64,000 nucleotides of DNA, taken from assembly GCA_023408075.1 (NCBI GenBank), contig JAEYKW010000011.1, positions 1-64,000 of the forward strand, written 5' to 3'. Position 1 is the first letter of the stretch; every line of letters starts with the position of its first letter. Shown here piece by piece: positions 31,933-41,168 of the stretch. The notes under the pieces were generated by a model that did no database searches, was not told the DNA's origin, and saw only the letters and a program-made list of their open reading frames with translations. The DNA comes from Bacillota bacterium. GTDB taxonomy: Bacteria; Bacillota; Clostridia; Christensenellales; SZUA-584. A program made the position numbers and the translations under genes.

Positions 31933-34383
31933 ATGGCAAATATCCTCTCTGCGCTGATTGACATCACGCTGTTCTCCGCCGTATTATTCGCAGCCATACT
32001 CATTTTCCAGCGGCTTTTCCGCCGCCGTATTTCTGCGGCAATGAACTGCGCCGTGTGGGCGCTGCTGATATTGCGCCTCATGATTCCCGTTACGATAGAC
32101 AGCGGCTGGCACCTGTTCATGGTGCCGCAGAGTCAGGCAGCACAAACAATACAGGCTCAGGAGTCCTCAGAATCCGATACGACCGGAACCTTGGCGGCTC
32201 CCTCATCCCTATTGCCTGTATCCGACATCAGCGAGACTCCGGCTCAAATGACAGATCGGAGAGCTTCCGATGAAAATTTCAGCCCGCAATCTCCTGCTTA
32301 CTCGAAGCCAATTGATTGGCAGACAGCCGCCGTGATGGCTTGGGCAGCAGTGGCGCTCGGGTTATTGGCGTACACATCGGTGCAATGGCTGCGGCTCAGC
32401 CGCAGCATCAAACGCGGCAGCATAAAGACCCCCGAATTCGTTCGGACCATGGTGAACACGGAAAAAAGAGCCCTGCACATCCGTCGTTCCATCCGCGTTA
32501 CCGTGCAGAGTTGGCTCGTGTCGCCCGCACTGTCCGCGTCGCTGCGCCCGTCGCTGCTGCTGCCTGCCGCTTTTCTGCCTGACAAGGAAGCCCTTGCGTT
32601 CGGCATCCGGCATGAGCTCACGCACTACAAACGCAAGGACCACCTTTTCAGCCTGCTGCTTTTGGTACTGCGCTGCGTCTACTGGTTTAACCCGGTCGTC
32701 TGGCTTGCGTTCCGCCGCATACAGGCCGACATGGAATCGGCCTGCGATGCCGCCGTGACAGCCGGTATGACCCTACATGGGCGCACGCGCTATATCCACA
32801 TGATGATCGATATGGGCCGCGCAGCCAAGCCGCTGTACACGCTCGGCATGAGCGCGGGAAACGCCCGCAGGGCGCTAGAAAAGCGCGTGAGGGGCATATT
32901 CATGACCAGGCGTACCGGGCCCACCGCAAGGATGTCCGCCTTTGTGCTCGCACTGCTGCTTTTTGTCGCGTGCTTCACAACGGCTTGCCAACCGACACCC
33001 GAAGAACCCGTCGTCGTCAACAAAAACGAAGGCGTGCTCGAATCGGCGGTGGCGGCAACGCCCGCACCGGCCGCCAGATATGAAGCACCGGAGACGCTCA
33101 ATATGGCGCCTTTCACGGTCGGCGATAAGCTGACCGTCAGCGTGGACGCAGCGGTCGATATCCCCAACACGGATACATACCCGGCTTATGAATTCTTACC
33201 CGCTGTTTATACTCAACAGCAGATCGACGCCTTGGTGAATTACTTCTATGCAGGGCAGACGCTCTACAATAAGGGTCAGGAATGGACCAAGTCCGAGTTC
33301 GAGCAAAAGATCGTCGAGCTTAAAAAAATCAAGCAGGAGATTTTAGACGGCACAACCAATGCCGCCGGAAACCCCAAATACGAAATGTCCGCCGAGGACG
33401 TGCAGGCCAATATTGCCATGCTGGAGCAGGACATGCAGGGCGCACCCGAGACGGTAGATACATCGGCATGGGACGGCACATTCACAACCCGGGAGCACGG
33501 AGACGTCGTCTTTAAAGGATTCAACGTGGCCCCAGACTTAACCGAGGGGGACACGCGGTTCTTTAGCGCGGCCATATATGAAAAACTGAATTCCTCGAGT
33601 CTCATGCTCATCAACGGCAACCGCTATTATCCGTCATCCAATCAATCGTCCGATACGCAGGCGAAGGGTATCCAAACAACGCCCGGGCAAGCCATAGAAA
33701 TTGCGCGAAACATGCTGGCAACCTGCGGTTTTGACTTCATGGAGCCGGTCGGCGCGTATGCGGGAGAGGTCGTGGAGAGCGGAGAAGTGGTCAGAGACGA
33801 TTTAAGCGGCGGCTATGCGGTGAAATGCATCCGGCGCGTCGGAGATTTTTGTATCACATCGGCAACAAACGGCGTCACGGTGGACATGTCAAGATCAAAC
33901 CTGACATCTGAAGAAATGAAAGCCGCGTATGCCAACCAGTGGGACCCCGAAGTGCTGACGGTTTATGTGGACGACACGGGCATCTCCGCCGTCGAGTGGA
34001 GCAGCTACGGTGAAATTGGTGCCACGCTTTCTGAAAACGTACCGCTGCTGCCGTTCGATGACCTTGCCGCGTCTATCAAAAACGGTATCGCCGCGCGCTA
34101 CGCATGGGATGAAAATTGGGGCGAAGAGAACAAGCGGGAAATCAATGTTTCGCGCATTGAACTCTCCATGGCGCGCGTACAGGTGAAGGATCATCCGGAA
34201 AGCTGGGAACTCGTCCCCGTCTTTGAGATATTCGGCACCGTCACCACATGGCATGAAGACGAAAACCTGCCTCCCGAAAACAAGATGCTGATTCAGGATT
34301 ACCTGGGTTACGGCTCCGGCTTCTCGTCCGGCAGCCTGCTGACCATCAACGCGGTGGACGGCAGCACAATTATGAGCTATTAA
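31933..34383 (+). CDS. M56 (BlaR1/MecR1-like) sensor protease, second of two in tandem
   Basis: 816 residues. N-terminal membrane part with SAAMNCAVWALLILRLMIP, zinc motif HELTH at 227-231, DMESACDAAV as third ligand. The last helix ends FTTACQPTPEEPVVVNK with Cys352. About 460 residues of extracytoplasmic domain end LLTINAVDGSTIMSY, closer at the C-terminus to the proteins at 8449 and 24130 than its neighbour is. AAGGAAGG precedes ATG 31933. No regulator of its own; transcribed from the blaI promoter at 28918. It looks like a gene duplication within the operon followed by sensor divergence. Confidence 0.88.
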   Translation: MANILSALIDITLFSAVLFAAILIFQRLFRRRISAAMNCAVWALLILRLMIPVTIDSGWHLFMVPQSQAAQTIQAQESSESDTTGTLAAPSSLLPVSDISETPAQMTDRRASDENFSPQSPAYSKPIDWQTAAVMAWAAVALGLLAYTSVQWLRLSRSIKRGSIKTPEFVRTMVNTEKRALHIRRSIRVTVQSWLVSPALSASLRPSLLLPAAFLPDKEALAFGIRHELTHYKRKDHLFSLLLLVLRCVYWFNPVVWLAFRRIQADMESACDAAVTAGMTLHGRTRYIHMMIDMGRAAKPLYTLGMSAGNARRALEKRVRGIFMTRRTGPTARMSAFVLALLLFVACFTTACQPTPEEPVVVNKNEGVLESAVAATPAPAARYEAPETLNMAPFTVGDKLTVSVDAAVDIPNTDTYPAYEFLPAVYTQQQIDALVNYFYAGQTLYNKGQEWTKSEFEQKIVELKKIKQEILDGTTNAAGNPKYEMSAEDVQANIAMLEQDMQGAPETVDTSAWDGTFTTREHGDVVFKGFNVAPDLTEGDTRFFSAAIYEKLNSSSLMLINGNRYYPSSNQSSDTQAKGIQTTPGQAIEIARNMLATCGFDFMEPVGAYAGEVVESGEVVRDDLSGGYAVKCIRRVGDFCITSATNGVTVDMSRSNLTSEEMKAAYANQWDPEVLTVYVDDTGISAVEWSSYGEIGATLSENVPLLPFDDLAASIKNGIAARYAWDENWGEENKREINVSRIELSMARVQVKDHPESWELVPVFEIFGTVTTWHEDENLPPENKMLIQDYLGYGSGFSSGSLLTINAVDGSTIMSY

Positions 34384-34440
34384 GCCGCCTATCGCTCTTT
34401 CAAAAAGCATGGCGTGCCGGGCTCAGTTTTATGCGCCCAT

Positions 34441-34553
34441 TCTGTCATGCATTCCACTGCGCAGCGAGGAGCGAGATGCCTTATCTACGCATCCCATGTT
34501 TTTATGCTTTTGACCATGGGAGTCCTCTTCCGCCTGCGCTCCATCGGAATGAC
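34441..34553 (-). repeat. Dispersed palindromic repeat, copy R2
   Basis: Minus-strand copy of R1 (22596). It shares GTCATTCCGATG, GCGGAAGAG, CCCATG...ACATGGGATGCG and a GCAGTGGA...CATGACAGA end. It sits between the M56 operon and its terminator. Confidence 0.7.
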
Positions 34554-34576
34554 GCTTGTGACTTTGTCAGCAGCCT

Positions 34577-34609
34577 AAACCCGGCGTGCGCATCGCATAC
34601 CGGGTTTTT
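34577..34609 (+). terminator. Terminator downstream of the BlaI-M56-M56 operon
   Basis: AAACCCGG, an inner TGCG-CAT-CGCA hairpin, CCGGGTTTTT. Also placed to act on the convergent MFS gene. Confidence 0.75.
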
Positions 34610-34622
34610 ACTATTCAAGGAA

Positions 34623-35981
34623 TTACGGCTGTTCAGATTGGAGACTCGCGGAGGTTTCATTGAGCTCCGCAGAGCCCGCTATTTTGAACCGCGTGTCAGG
34701 TGTTTTTGCTTTGATCAGCAACACGATGCCGACGACGAACAGCGGGATCACGGCGAGCACCGAGAGCCGCACATTGCCCGTGAGCACCGTGACGAGCGAC
34801 ATCAGCAGCGGCCCCAAAATCGACGCAAACTTTTCAAATATGCCGAAAAACCCGAAGAACTCACCCGTTTTCTCCCTGGGTACCATCGCGGCAAACAGTG
34901 AGCGGGAGAGCGCCTGCACGCCGCCCTGCACCGTGCCCACGAGCGCCGCAAGCACAAGGAAATTCCAATCCGCAAACATGAATGTGCCGAGCGTTGCGAT
35001 CACAATGTAGGAAACAATGCAAAGGTAAAGTGTTTTTTTCGCGCCCCATCTGCTTCCCGCTCGGCCGAGCACAAATGCCATCGGCCACGCCACGAGCTGC
35101 GTAATGAGCAGCCCCAGCGCCATCACCATCGACATGGTCAGTATCCCGCCCGTCGCCGCCTCCAGCGTATTGGAAAGCGCGAGCTGCTTGTCGCTCGCGA
35201 ACACCGTCGCCATGCGGATGATCGTCCCCACGCCGTCGATATAGAAGAAGAACGCAATCAGAAATTTAAACAGCTCTTTGTACTGTCGGATGTGAGAGAA
35301 CGTATTTTTCAGATGCACGAACCCGTCCCTGATGGCTGCGCCTGCTTTCTTGGGCGTTTCGCTGATCACGGGCTCCTTAATATGGCGCATCATCGGAATC
35401 GAGAAAACGAACCACCAGAGCGCCACGCTCACGAACGACACCTTGTAGCCGATATTGGGATCGCTCTGGCCCAGCACATACCCCGGGTTCATGATCATGG
35501 CCATGTTCACGATCAGCAGCAGCCCGCCGCCGATATAGCCCCATGCATAGCCTGCAGACGATGTTTTGTCGAGGCGCTCCGCCGTCACAATGTGCGGCAA
35601 AAACGCGTCGTAGAAGGTGAGAGACCCCGCAAAGCCGATGTTAGCAAGCACGAATATTACGCTCAACAGCAACGTGTCGCCCGGGTTCGGAAGAAACAGC
35701 AGCCCCGTCGATAAGCAGCCCAGCCCCATGAAGAATGTCCAGAACTTTTTCTTTGAGTTGGCGCTGTCAGAAATCGCGCCGAGTATCGGCGAAATCACGG
35801 CCATCACCGCCATCGACACTGCCGTGATGATGCCCCATATGGCCGTCGCCGCGGTTTCCGTTCCCGTGTATATCACGCTGGAAAAATAAACAGGCAGCAC
35901 CGCCGCGAGTATCGTGGTGGCAAATGCGGAATTGCCAAAGTCGTACAGGCACCATGCCCGTATTTTCTTTTTCTCGTTCAT
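34623..35981 (-). CDS. UMF1 (Atg22-like) family MFS transporter
   Basis: 452 residues, about 12 membrane segments. The N-terminal AWCLYDFGNSAFATTILAAVLPVYF is the hallmark of the UMF1/Atg22-like MFS group. The AISDSANSKKKFW loop is the MFS signature between helices 2 and 3. Yeast Atg22 exports amino acids from the vacuole; bacterial substrates are mostly unknown. Single gene, convergent with the M56 operon. Confidence 0.88.
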   Translation of the reverse strand: MNEKKKIRAWCLYDFGNSAFATTILAAVLPVYFSSVIYTGTETAATAIWGIITAVSMAVMAVISPILGAISDSANSKKKFWTFFMGLGCLSTGLLFLPNPGDTLLLSVIFVLANIGFAGSLTFYDAFLPHIVTAERLDKTSSAGYAWGYIGGGLLLIVNMAMIMNPGYVLGQSDPNIGYKVSFVSVALWWFVFSIPMMRHIKEPVISETPKKAGAAIRDGFVHLKNTFSHIRQYKELFKFLIAFFFYIDGVGTIIRMATVFASDKQLALSNTLEAATGGILTMSMVMALGLLITQLVAWPMAFVLGRAGSRWGAKKTLYLCIVSYIVIATLGTFMFADWNFLVLAALVGTVQGGVQALSRSLFAAMVPREKTGEFFGFFGIFEKFASILGPLLMSLVTVLTGNVRLSVLAVIPLFVVGIVLLIKAKTPDTRFKIAGSAELNETSASLQSEQP

Positions 35982-36236
35982 GAGGGTATCCTCGCTTCTT
36001 TTCGGTATTTATTTCATCATCCCCGATTTTGCGGCAGACATCTTGCGGCATAGGTTAAAGTTACGTTAATTATGGGTAAACGCCATATTATGCTCCGTTA
36101 TCGTCATATTATCTGATATACAAAAGTTTTTCCTTTGCCTCAAAATATTCATACTTTTGTAGTTGTCATAAAAGAAAGCTCTCGTGTATGATAAATTTAA
36201 GCATATATAACGGCATCCGGGGGAGATGAGCACCAA

Positions 36237-37379
36237 ATGTACGAGATTAAAAAATTAAAAAAGAAGTCGCGTCATTTAAAAAAATTCATCAATCTTGAAT
36301 TTAAGCTTTACAGGCATGACGCGAGTTGGGTACCGCCGCTCAAGTCGGACACGAAAAAGGTTCTGCTTGGCAAAGGCAACCCGCTGTTCGAAAACGGCGA
36401 CCAGGCTTTCTTTATGGTCTATAAGGATAAAAAGCCGGTGGGCCGCGTTCTTGTGGGTATTGATGAGGAATTGAACCGCGTCAGGGGCTTCAAGCAGGGG
36501 TTTTTCTCCATGTTTGAATGCGCCGACGATCCGCAGGCGTGCAGCGCGATGCTCGACGTATCGCTTCAATGGCTCAGCGAAAAAGGCATGGACCGCGTGA
36601 TCGGGCCGCTTTCCCCTTCAAACGGAGACGACCGCAAGGGGTTCGTGGTGATGGGCGACGGCGGGCCGCCCGTGCTGTTAAACGCGCACACCAAGGATTA
36701 TTATCCAAAGCTCATCGAAAGCTACGGGTTCACAAAGAACGATGATCACTTTGCGTACCTGTTTAACCCTGAGGATTTTGACATCCAGCGCCATGAAAAA
36801 GCGGTGGAATACGCGAAGAAGAAGGGCGGCTTCCGTGTTGATAAGCTCAATTCAAAGGATATCGTCAATGAAGCGGCCGCCATCAAAGAGATTCTCGACA
36901 ACAGCGTGCCCGCAGAGTGGGACTATCTTGTGACGCCGTCGCTGGAGGCCGTGATCGACGAGTTCAAAAGCCTGCTGCAGTTTTATGACGGGCATTACTG
37001 CTATATCGCCCGCAAAGGAGACAAACCCGTCGGTTTCATGGTGGCACTGCCCGATTATAACCAGGTGTTAAAGCGCATGAAGGGAAAAATTTTGCCGCTC
37101 GGATGGGCCAAGTATCTCTATTTCAAGCGCAGAATCACGGGTGCAAGGGCTCTCGTTCAAATGGTGGATCGGGAATATCACAACATGGGCGTCAACTACG
37201 CGATGTATTATGAAGCCTATAAAGACTGGCAGGAAACGCGGCTTAAGTATGTGGAAGCATCGTGCATCGACGAAACGAACGTCGCGTCGCGCCGCAGTGT
37301 GGAGCGCGTGGGCGGGCGGCACTACCGCACGTACAGAACATATAAGATCGATTTGAATAAAGACAGCAAGCAGTCATAA
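36237..37379 (+). CDS. GNAT-fold protein, YghO-like
   Basis: 380 residues. The N-terminal half has FINLEFKLYRHDASWVPPLKSD, GNPLFENGDQAFFMVYKDKKPVGRV and GPLSPSNGDDRKGFVV, phrases typical of the YghO-like group. The C-terminal half has a GNAT core ending in INETNVASRRSVERVGG-like text (DETNVASRRSVERVGGRHYRTYR). Some relatives sit in lipid or sphingolipid synthesis clusters; none is seen here. ATG 36237 is about 12 bases after GGGGGAG; the ATG at 36226 opens only a short frame. Confidence 0.75.
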   Translation: MYEIKKLKKKSRHLKKFINLEFKLYRHDASWVPPLKSDTKKVLLGKGNPLFENGDQAFFMVYKDKKPVGRVLVGIDEELNRVRGFKQGFFSMFECADDPQACSAMLDVSLQWLSEKGMDRVIGPLSPSNGDDRKGFVVMGDGGPPVLLNAHTKDYYPKLIESYGFTKNDDHFAYLFNPEDFDIQRHEKAVEYAKKKGGFRVDKLNSKDIVNEAAAIKEILDNSVPAEWDYLVTPSLEAVIDEFKSLLQFYDGHYCYIARKGDKPVGFMVALPDYNQVLKRMKGKILPLGWAKYLYFKRRITGARALVQMVDREYHNMGVNYAMYYEAYKDWQETRLKYVEASCIDETNVASRRSVERVGGRHYRTYRTYKIDLNKDSKQS

Positions 37380-37599
37380 ATTGCGAACACACCGGTGCGA
37401 CAGCTCGGCGTGCTAAAGAATTTAAAAATTGCTCAGTGAGCTGTCATCGGCCGGTAACCGGGGGAACTGAAAAACCGGCCTGCGGGATGGTCTTAAGGCT
37501 ATTTGTACTTGCATCGCAAGCGCAGAGCGAAGGAAGACAGCGGCATTGATCAAACGAGCTGCTATTCTGGGCAATAACCACATATCGTTTATTGAATTA

Positions 37600-37628
37600 T
37601 GAACCGGCCCATAGAGCCGGTTTTTATT
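37600..37628 (+). terminator. Terminator downstream of the YghO-like gene
   Basis: AACCGGC, loop CCATAGA, GCCGGTT, then TTTATTTTTATT. Confidence 0.75.
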
Positions 37629-37773
37629 TTTATTGAACTCTATGCCGCGCGCTCAATAGGCTTGAGCTTTGAATTGAAATCCGCTCCCCAAAAAGGCAAA
37701 TCATTAAATTCAATCCTTTGAGGAGAAGGCGGCACACAGTGCCGGATGAGGTGTCAATAGAAAGCTGTCAAAA

Positions 37774-37826
37774 TGAATACCCCCTCAGTCGCCTGTCGGC
37801 GACAGCTTCTCCTCCGAGGAGAATAA
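37774..37826 (-). repeat. CTCCCTC...GAGGGAG-type dispersed repeat, copy S3
   Basis: Contains CCCCCTCAGTCGCC, GTCGGCGACAGC and CTCCTCCGAGGAG, the inverted form of S1 (53634). Repeats of this form, with GCTGTCGCC and GGCGACTGAGGGAG, are common between genes in Clostridia. Confidence 0.65.
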
Positions 37827-37943
37827 TAAAAAAGCGCCTTCGTTAACTTAAATGCATTTAACAATAATTCGCCTCTTCAAAGGACAGTCAATCATAAGCA
37901 TTTGCGGCTGCTGACCGTGGATACGCCTTAAGGCGACGCCAGT

Positions 37944-38639
37944 CTATAGCGGTGCGCTCTTGATTTTCGAAAACCGGCGCGGATAGATGTCCGGTGTGGG
38001 CTTTTGCTTTTGTATAAGCAGCATCGCGCCGCGCCCCACGGCAAAGCTGCCGGTATGAGCGCACGAGAGGGTCTCCCGCGCCGAAGCGGCCTCTTCCATC
38101 TCCTGCGCAAACGTTTCGCCCTTCCACGCGACGAGTATACCGCCGTTTTTCAGCAACGGCACCGTGAGCTCCAGCAGCATCGGCATCGGCGCAACCGCAC
38201 GCGACGCCGCGATATCAAAGCTCTCGCGCAGCGATCCCCTGCTGAGCTCCTCGGCGCGGCCGCATATCACTTCCGCCTGCACGTTCATCTGCCCGAGCGC
38301 ACTCTTGATAAAGTCCGTCTTTTTACCCGCGGCATCGAGCAATGTGAGATCAATATCCGGCCGCAGCAGTTTTAGTGGCACGCCCGGAAACCCCGCGCCT
38401 GTGCCGATGTCGATCACGCGGCAGCCCTGCGGCAGCTCCAGCGCGGCGCAAAGCGCCATCGCGTCCGCAAAATGCTGCTCCGCCGCCTGCGCCTCGCCGG
38501 TGATGCGCGTCAAATTCAGATGTTTGTTTGCTTCGACCACGTGTTCATAATAAGCGGCGCACCCGTCCAGCACCGCTTCGTCATATTGTAAACCGAGCTT
38601 ATCCAGTTTTTCTGCCAGTGTCTTTTTAAAAAGCGTCAT
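37944..38639 (-). CDS. rsmG: 16S rRNA (guanine-N7) methyltransferase RsmG
   Basis: 231 residues, a class I methyltransferase that methylates G527 of 16S rRNA. The SAM-binding loop is RVIDIGTGAGFPGVPLKLL (about 74-92). It is followed by LLDAAGKKTDFIKSAL and the SRAVAPMPMLLEL motif typical of GidB/RsmG. Overlaps ispE by four bases. Here it is separated from gidA and the origin region genes. Confidence 0.95.
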   Translation of the reverse strand: MTLFKKTLAEKLDKLGLQYDEAVLDGCAAYYEHVVEANKHLNLTRITGEAQAAEQHFADAMALCAALELPQGCRVIDIGTGAGFPGVPLKLLRPDIDLTLLDAAGKKTDFIKSALGQMNVQAEVICGRAEELSRGSLRESFDIAASRAVAPMPMLLELTVPLLKNGGILVAWKGETFAQEMEEAASARETLSCAHTGSFAVGRGAMLLIQKQKPTPDIYPRRFSKIKSAPL

Positions 38640-39490
38640 GTATCCATCTCCTCGATGCCCGTATTGACCGCGCTCACCACGCCTGCATAGGCAAAATTCC
38701 CTTTAACGTGCGCAACAGCCGCCTTGGCTTCCTCCAAACTCTCATACGGCGCAAACATTGTGCTGCCCGAGCCGCTCATCAGCGCGCGCGGCGTGCCCGC
38801 TGCCATCAATGCGTTTGCCGCCGTCATGATTTCCGGGGCAATACTGAGCGCCGCCATACCGAGCGCGTTGCCCGCATAACGCAGGAACAGCGCGATATCG
38901 CCCTTGGCGAGCGCATATTCCACCGTGCTGATATGCAGCGGTTCGGATTTTTGATACCTTTTGAACGCCTCCGCCGTCGATACGCCCGCATGTGGCTTGA
39001 CAATGACAAAATGCAGCGGCTTGCCAAGCTCAATGCGCGTAAGCCGCTCGCCGACGCCTTTGGCGCGTGCCGTGCCGCCCATCAGCGCAAACGGCACATC
39101 CGCTCCCACTTTGACGCCGATAGCGCTGAGTTTCTCCATGCCAAGCCCCGTGCCATACAGCTTATTGAGCCCATAAAGCACCGCTGCGGCATCCGCGCTC
39201 GCGCCCCCAAGGCCCGCCTCGGACGGAATGCGCTTTTGAATGCGGATTACCGCACCGCCGCAGCCCGTTTGTTCTCTGAAAGCCAGCGCAGCCTTGTACG
39301 CGGTGTTGCGCCGCATGTCAATACCGCCTATATCCATCCCGACAGCGGTGCCTTCCGCTTTTTCCATCTCCACCGTATCACAGAGCGAAATGGTCTGCAT
39401 GATGCCGTCCAGCTCATGATACCCGTCGCTGCGTTTGCCTGTAACATCAAGAGACAGGTTCAGCTTGGCATAGGCTTTCAATCGAATCAT
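38636..39490 (-). CDS. ispE: 4-diphosphocytidyl-2-C-methyl-D-erythritol kinase IspE
   Basis: 284 residues, GHMP kinase of the MEP isoprenoid pathway. It has the substrate motif KAYAKLNLSLDVTGKRSDGYHEL at the N-terminus, the ATP loop PSEAGLGGASADAAAVL (about 88-104) and the C-terminal MSGSGSTMF. Overlaps the QueG-like gene by four bases upstream and rsmG by four downstream, so the three are one operon. Isoprenoid from this pathway feeds the undecaprenyl carrier handled by UppP. Confidence 0.95.
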   Translation of the reverse strand: MIRLKAYAKLNLSLDVTGKRSDGYHELDGIMQTISLCDTVEMEKAEGTAVGMDIGGIDMRRNTAYKAALAFREQTGCGGAVIRIQKRIPSEAGLGGASADAAAVLYGLNKLYGTGLGMEKLSAIGVKVGADVPFALMGGTARAKGVGERLTRIELGKPLHFVIVKPHAGVSTAEAFKRYQKSEPLHISTVEYALAKGDIALFLRYAGNALGMAALSIAPEIMTAANALMAAGTPRALMSGSGSTMFAPYESLEEAKAAVAHVKGNFAYAGVVSAVNTGIEEMDT

Positions 39491-40359
39491 TCGTTTTCTC
39501 CGTTCAGCCGCCCGATTGCCCAGCGCGCATGCGTGGCGATCAGGTCGTCCTCATTTTCCGCAAGCTGCTTTAACAGGCTCACCTGCTCAAGCTGCTCTGC
39601 GGCTGCGGCATACAGCGCTGCCTGAGAGATAATCCGCCCGCGCCGCGCCATGTTCGGCCCCGCGAGCTCGCGCAGCGCTTTGGTCGCGTCCCCTTTCAGC
39701 AGCTGCTCCAGCGCAAAGCAGACGGGCTCGCTGCGTGCGGCATCGTTGAGCGGGCACGCACTTTGGCATTTTTCGCAGCCAAGCAGCTGATAAACATCAC
39801 CGCGCAGCGTTTCGGGCACAAGGCCGTTCATATGATAACGCAGACAGCGCTCGATATCGCCCACGGCCTGCGACGGACACGCCGCCGCGCACGCTCCGCA
39901 ATGCAGACAGCTGCCTGTTTCCAATATGGCTTCATCCGGCTCAAACGCATCGGTCAGCACCGTCTGTATGCAGACATACGACCCCAAATCCGGATGATAA
40001 TAAAACCCGTTGTCTCCCAAAAAACCGCCTGTTCGAAGCGCCGCGCCTTTTGCGCTGACGGCATCGGTATGCAGCGCCTGCGCGCCATGCTGCTGCAAAT
40101 AATCCGTCACGGCACGCGCCGCATGATATGACCTGTGCGATGCAATATAATAAGCCGAAAGTGCCATGCTTCCGGGCTCAGGCGGCGATGAAGGGCGGTA
40201 GGGCGCAAAGAGCACAACGATGCACGCGGTGCTGCGGAGCACCGTGCGCGGCTGCTCACGCCCACTTTTATCCGGCATATCATCTGCACTTGCGAACCGA
40301 ATATCGGCAAAACCGAGCGGCTTCGCAAACGCTGTGAGCTGCTCTTTTGTGATTCCCAT
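39487..40359 (-). CDS. QueG-like 4Fe-4S protein (epoxyqueuosine reductase family)
   Basis: 290 residues, shorter than typical QueG (about 340-380). It has an N-terminal domain with TACIVVLFAPYRPS. Two ferredoxin-type clusters follow: CLHCGACAAACP (Cys151, 154, 157, 161) and CEKCQSACPLN (Cys195, 198, 202). The C-terminal HEAT-like part is abbreviated. QueG uses cobalamin to reduce epoxyqueuosine in tRNA. The double-cluster arrangement fits, but with no other queuosine gene nearby and a short length, a related reductase is possible. Confidence 0.75.
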   Translation of the reverse strand: MGITKEQLTAFAKPLGFADIRFASADDMPDKSGREQPRTVLRSTACIVVLFAPYRPSSPPEPGSMALSAYYIASHRSYHAARAVTDYLQQHGAQALHTDAVSAKGAALRTGGFLGDNGFYYHPDLGSYVCIQTVLTDAFEPDEAILETGSCLHCGACAAACPSQAVGDIERCLRYHMNGLVPETLRGDVYQLLGCEKCQSACPLNDAARSEPVCFALEQLLKGDATKALRELAGPNMARRGRIISQAALYAAAAEQLEQVSLLKQLAENEDDLIATHARWAIGRLNGENE

Positions 40360-40413
40360 GTCGAAATTATGGCATACGCAAATGGAAATAACAATTCAAA
40401 AGTCCAAAAATTC

Positions 40414-40442
40414 TTGCGCCGCACAGCCTACTGATATATAAT
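40414..40442 (+). promoter_or_regulatory. Candidate promoter of the lipoprotein gene at 40512
   Basis: TTGCGC (40414-40419), 17 bases, TATAAT (40437-40442). Confidence 0.5.
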
Positions 40443-40511
40443 TGACAGGAAAATATATACCTTTCTCCGTTTCGGAGGGGCTCAACGAAAAAAAGATAAA
40501 GGAAATCAGTA

Positions 40512-40925
40512 ATGAGAGTATATAAAAAGACCAACTTAATAATTCTGATCGTGTGTCTGGTTCTTCTCGTGACGGCGTGTGCCAAGGCAGACCCGATTGT
40601 CACAGAGATCGGGTCATTTGAATATTCGCAGAAGTTCATGTCTAGCATCGATGATGTGGCGGCGGCGCAGGGCAACACGCTGCTCGTAATTTACTTGAAA
40701 CCCGCAAAGGGGACGACGCTCGATCTTGATACGGCGGAAGACTATTTCTTCAAAGGCACCCAGGCTACGCTTGCAGACACCACCTACGATTTGAAGTGCC
40801 TGTCTTTTGAAAAGGTTGACAACGCTTATGAACAAGTCGGGCTTGTTTTTGAGGTGACCGACAACAATTATGAAAAATCAGCAGAGCAGCCTGTGGTGCA
40901 GCTGATACTGCCCTCATCCAAATAA
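40512..40925 (+). CDS. Small lipoprotein of unknown function (137 aa)
   Basis: Signal peptide with two lysines and a long hydrophobic core ending VTAC, acylated Cys23. The mature 115 residues are acidic and beta-rich, with PAKGTTLDLDTAEDYF and GLVFEVTDNNYEKS. This may be an immunoglobulin-like or DUF-type single domain, which I do not recognise. AAAGGAAA precedes ATG 40512. A terminator follows about 45 bases after the stop, so it is a single-gene unit. Confidence 0.75.
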   Translation: MRVYKKTNLIILIVCLVLLVTACAKADPIVTEIGSFEYSQKFMSSIDDVAAAQGNTLLVIYLKPAKGTTLDLDTAEDYFFKGTQATLADTTYDLKCLSFEKVDNAYEQVGLVFEVTDNNYEKSAEQPVVQLILPSSK

Positions 40926-40967
40926 CGCGGCCCGGTTCTTCTGATAGCTTTAATATTCGTATCAATA

Positions 40968-41003
40968 AGGCGGCTTTCTTTTGCGAAAGCGGCCTTTTTT
41001 GTT
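40968..41003 (+). terminator. Terminator of the lipoprotein gene
   Basis: GGCGGCTTTC, loop, GAAAGCGGCC and TTTTTT. Confidence 0.75.
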
Positions 41004-41168
41004 TCCATATTATTAAAAACCTGACGGTGACAACTGTATTGCCAAAACAATGTCACCTAGTATAAAATACTTTTTATAGATAATCTTTCGACATTTTTTA
41101 TCTATATCAGCCGGACATAGGCTGATAATGATATACAAAAGATAAAACAACGATGGGGAGAACTGTTT

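Larger units (their letters stand above)
37380..37943. other. Intergenic region with hairpins and a repeat, no gene
   Basis: GACAGCTC (about 37398) pairs with GAGCTGTC (about 37438). GGCCGGT and ACCGGCC pair around 37450-37485. A terminator is at 37600. Repeat copy S3 lies at 37774-37826. I could not recognise a known RNA class. Confidence 0.35.

Noticed and set aside
8449..34383. M56 proteins as true beta-lactam sensors (BlaR1/MecR1)
   Set aside because: Their C-terminal domains lack the SxxK/SxN/KTG penicillin-binding pattern and no beta-lactamase gene is nearby, so the ligand must be something else.
37450..37480. GGGGGAACTGAAA near 37460 resembles a conserved 23S rRNA stretch
   Set aside because: Neighbouring sequence does not continue as 23S rRNA and the match is short; treated as coincidence.
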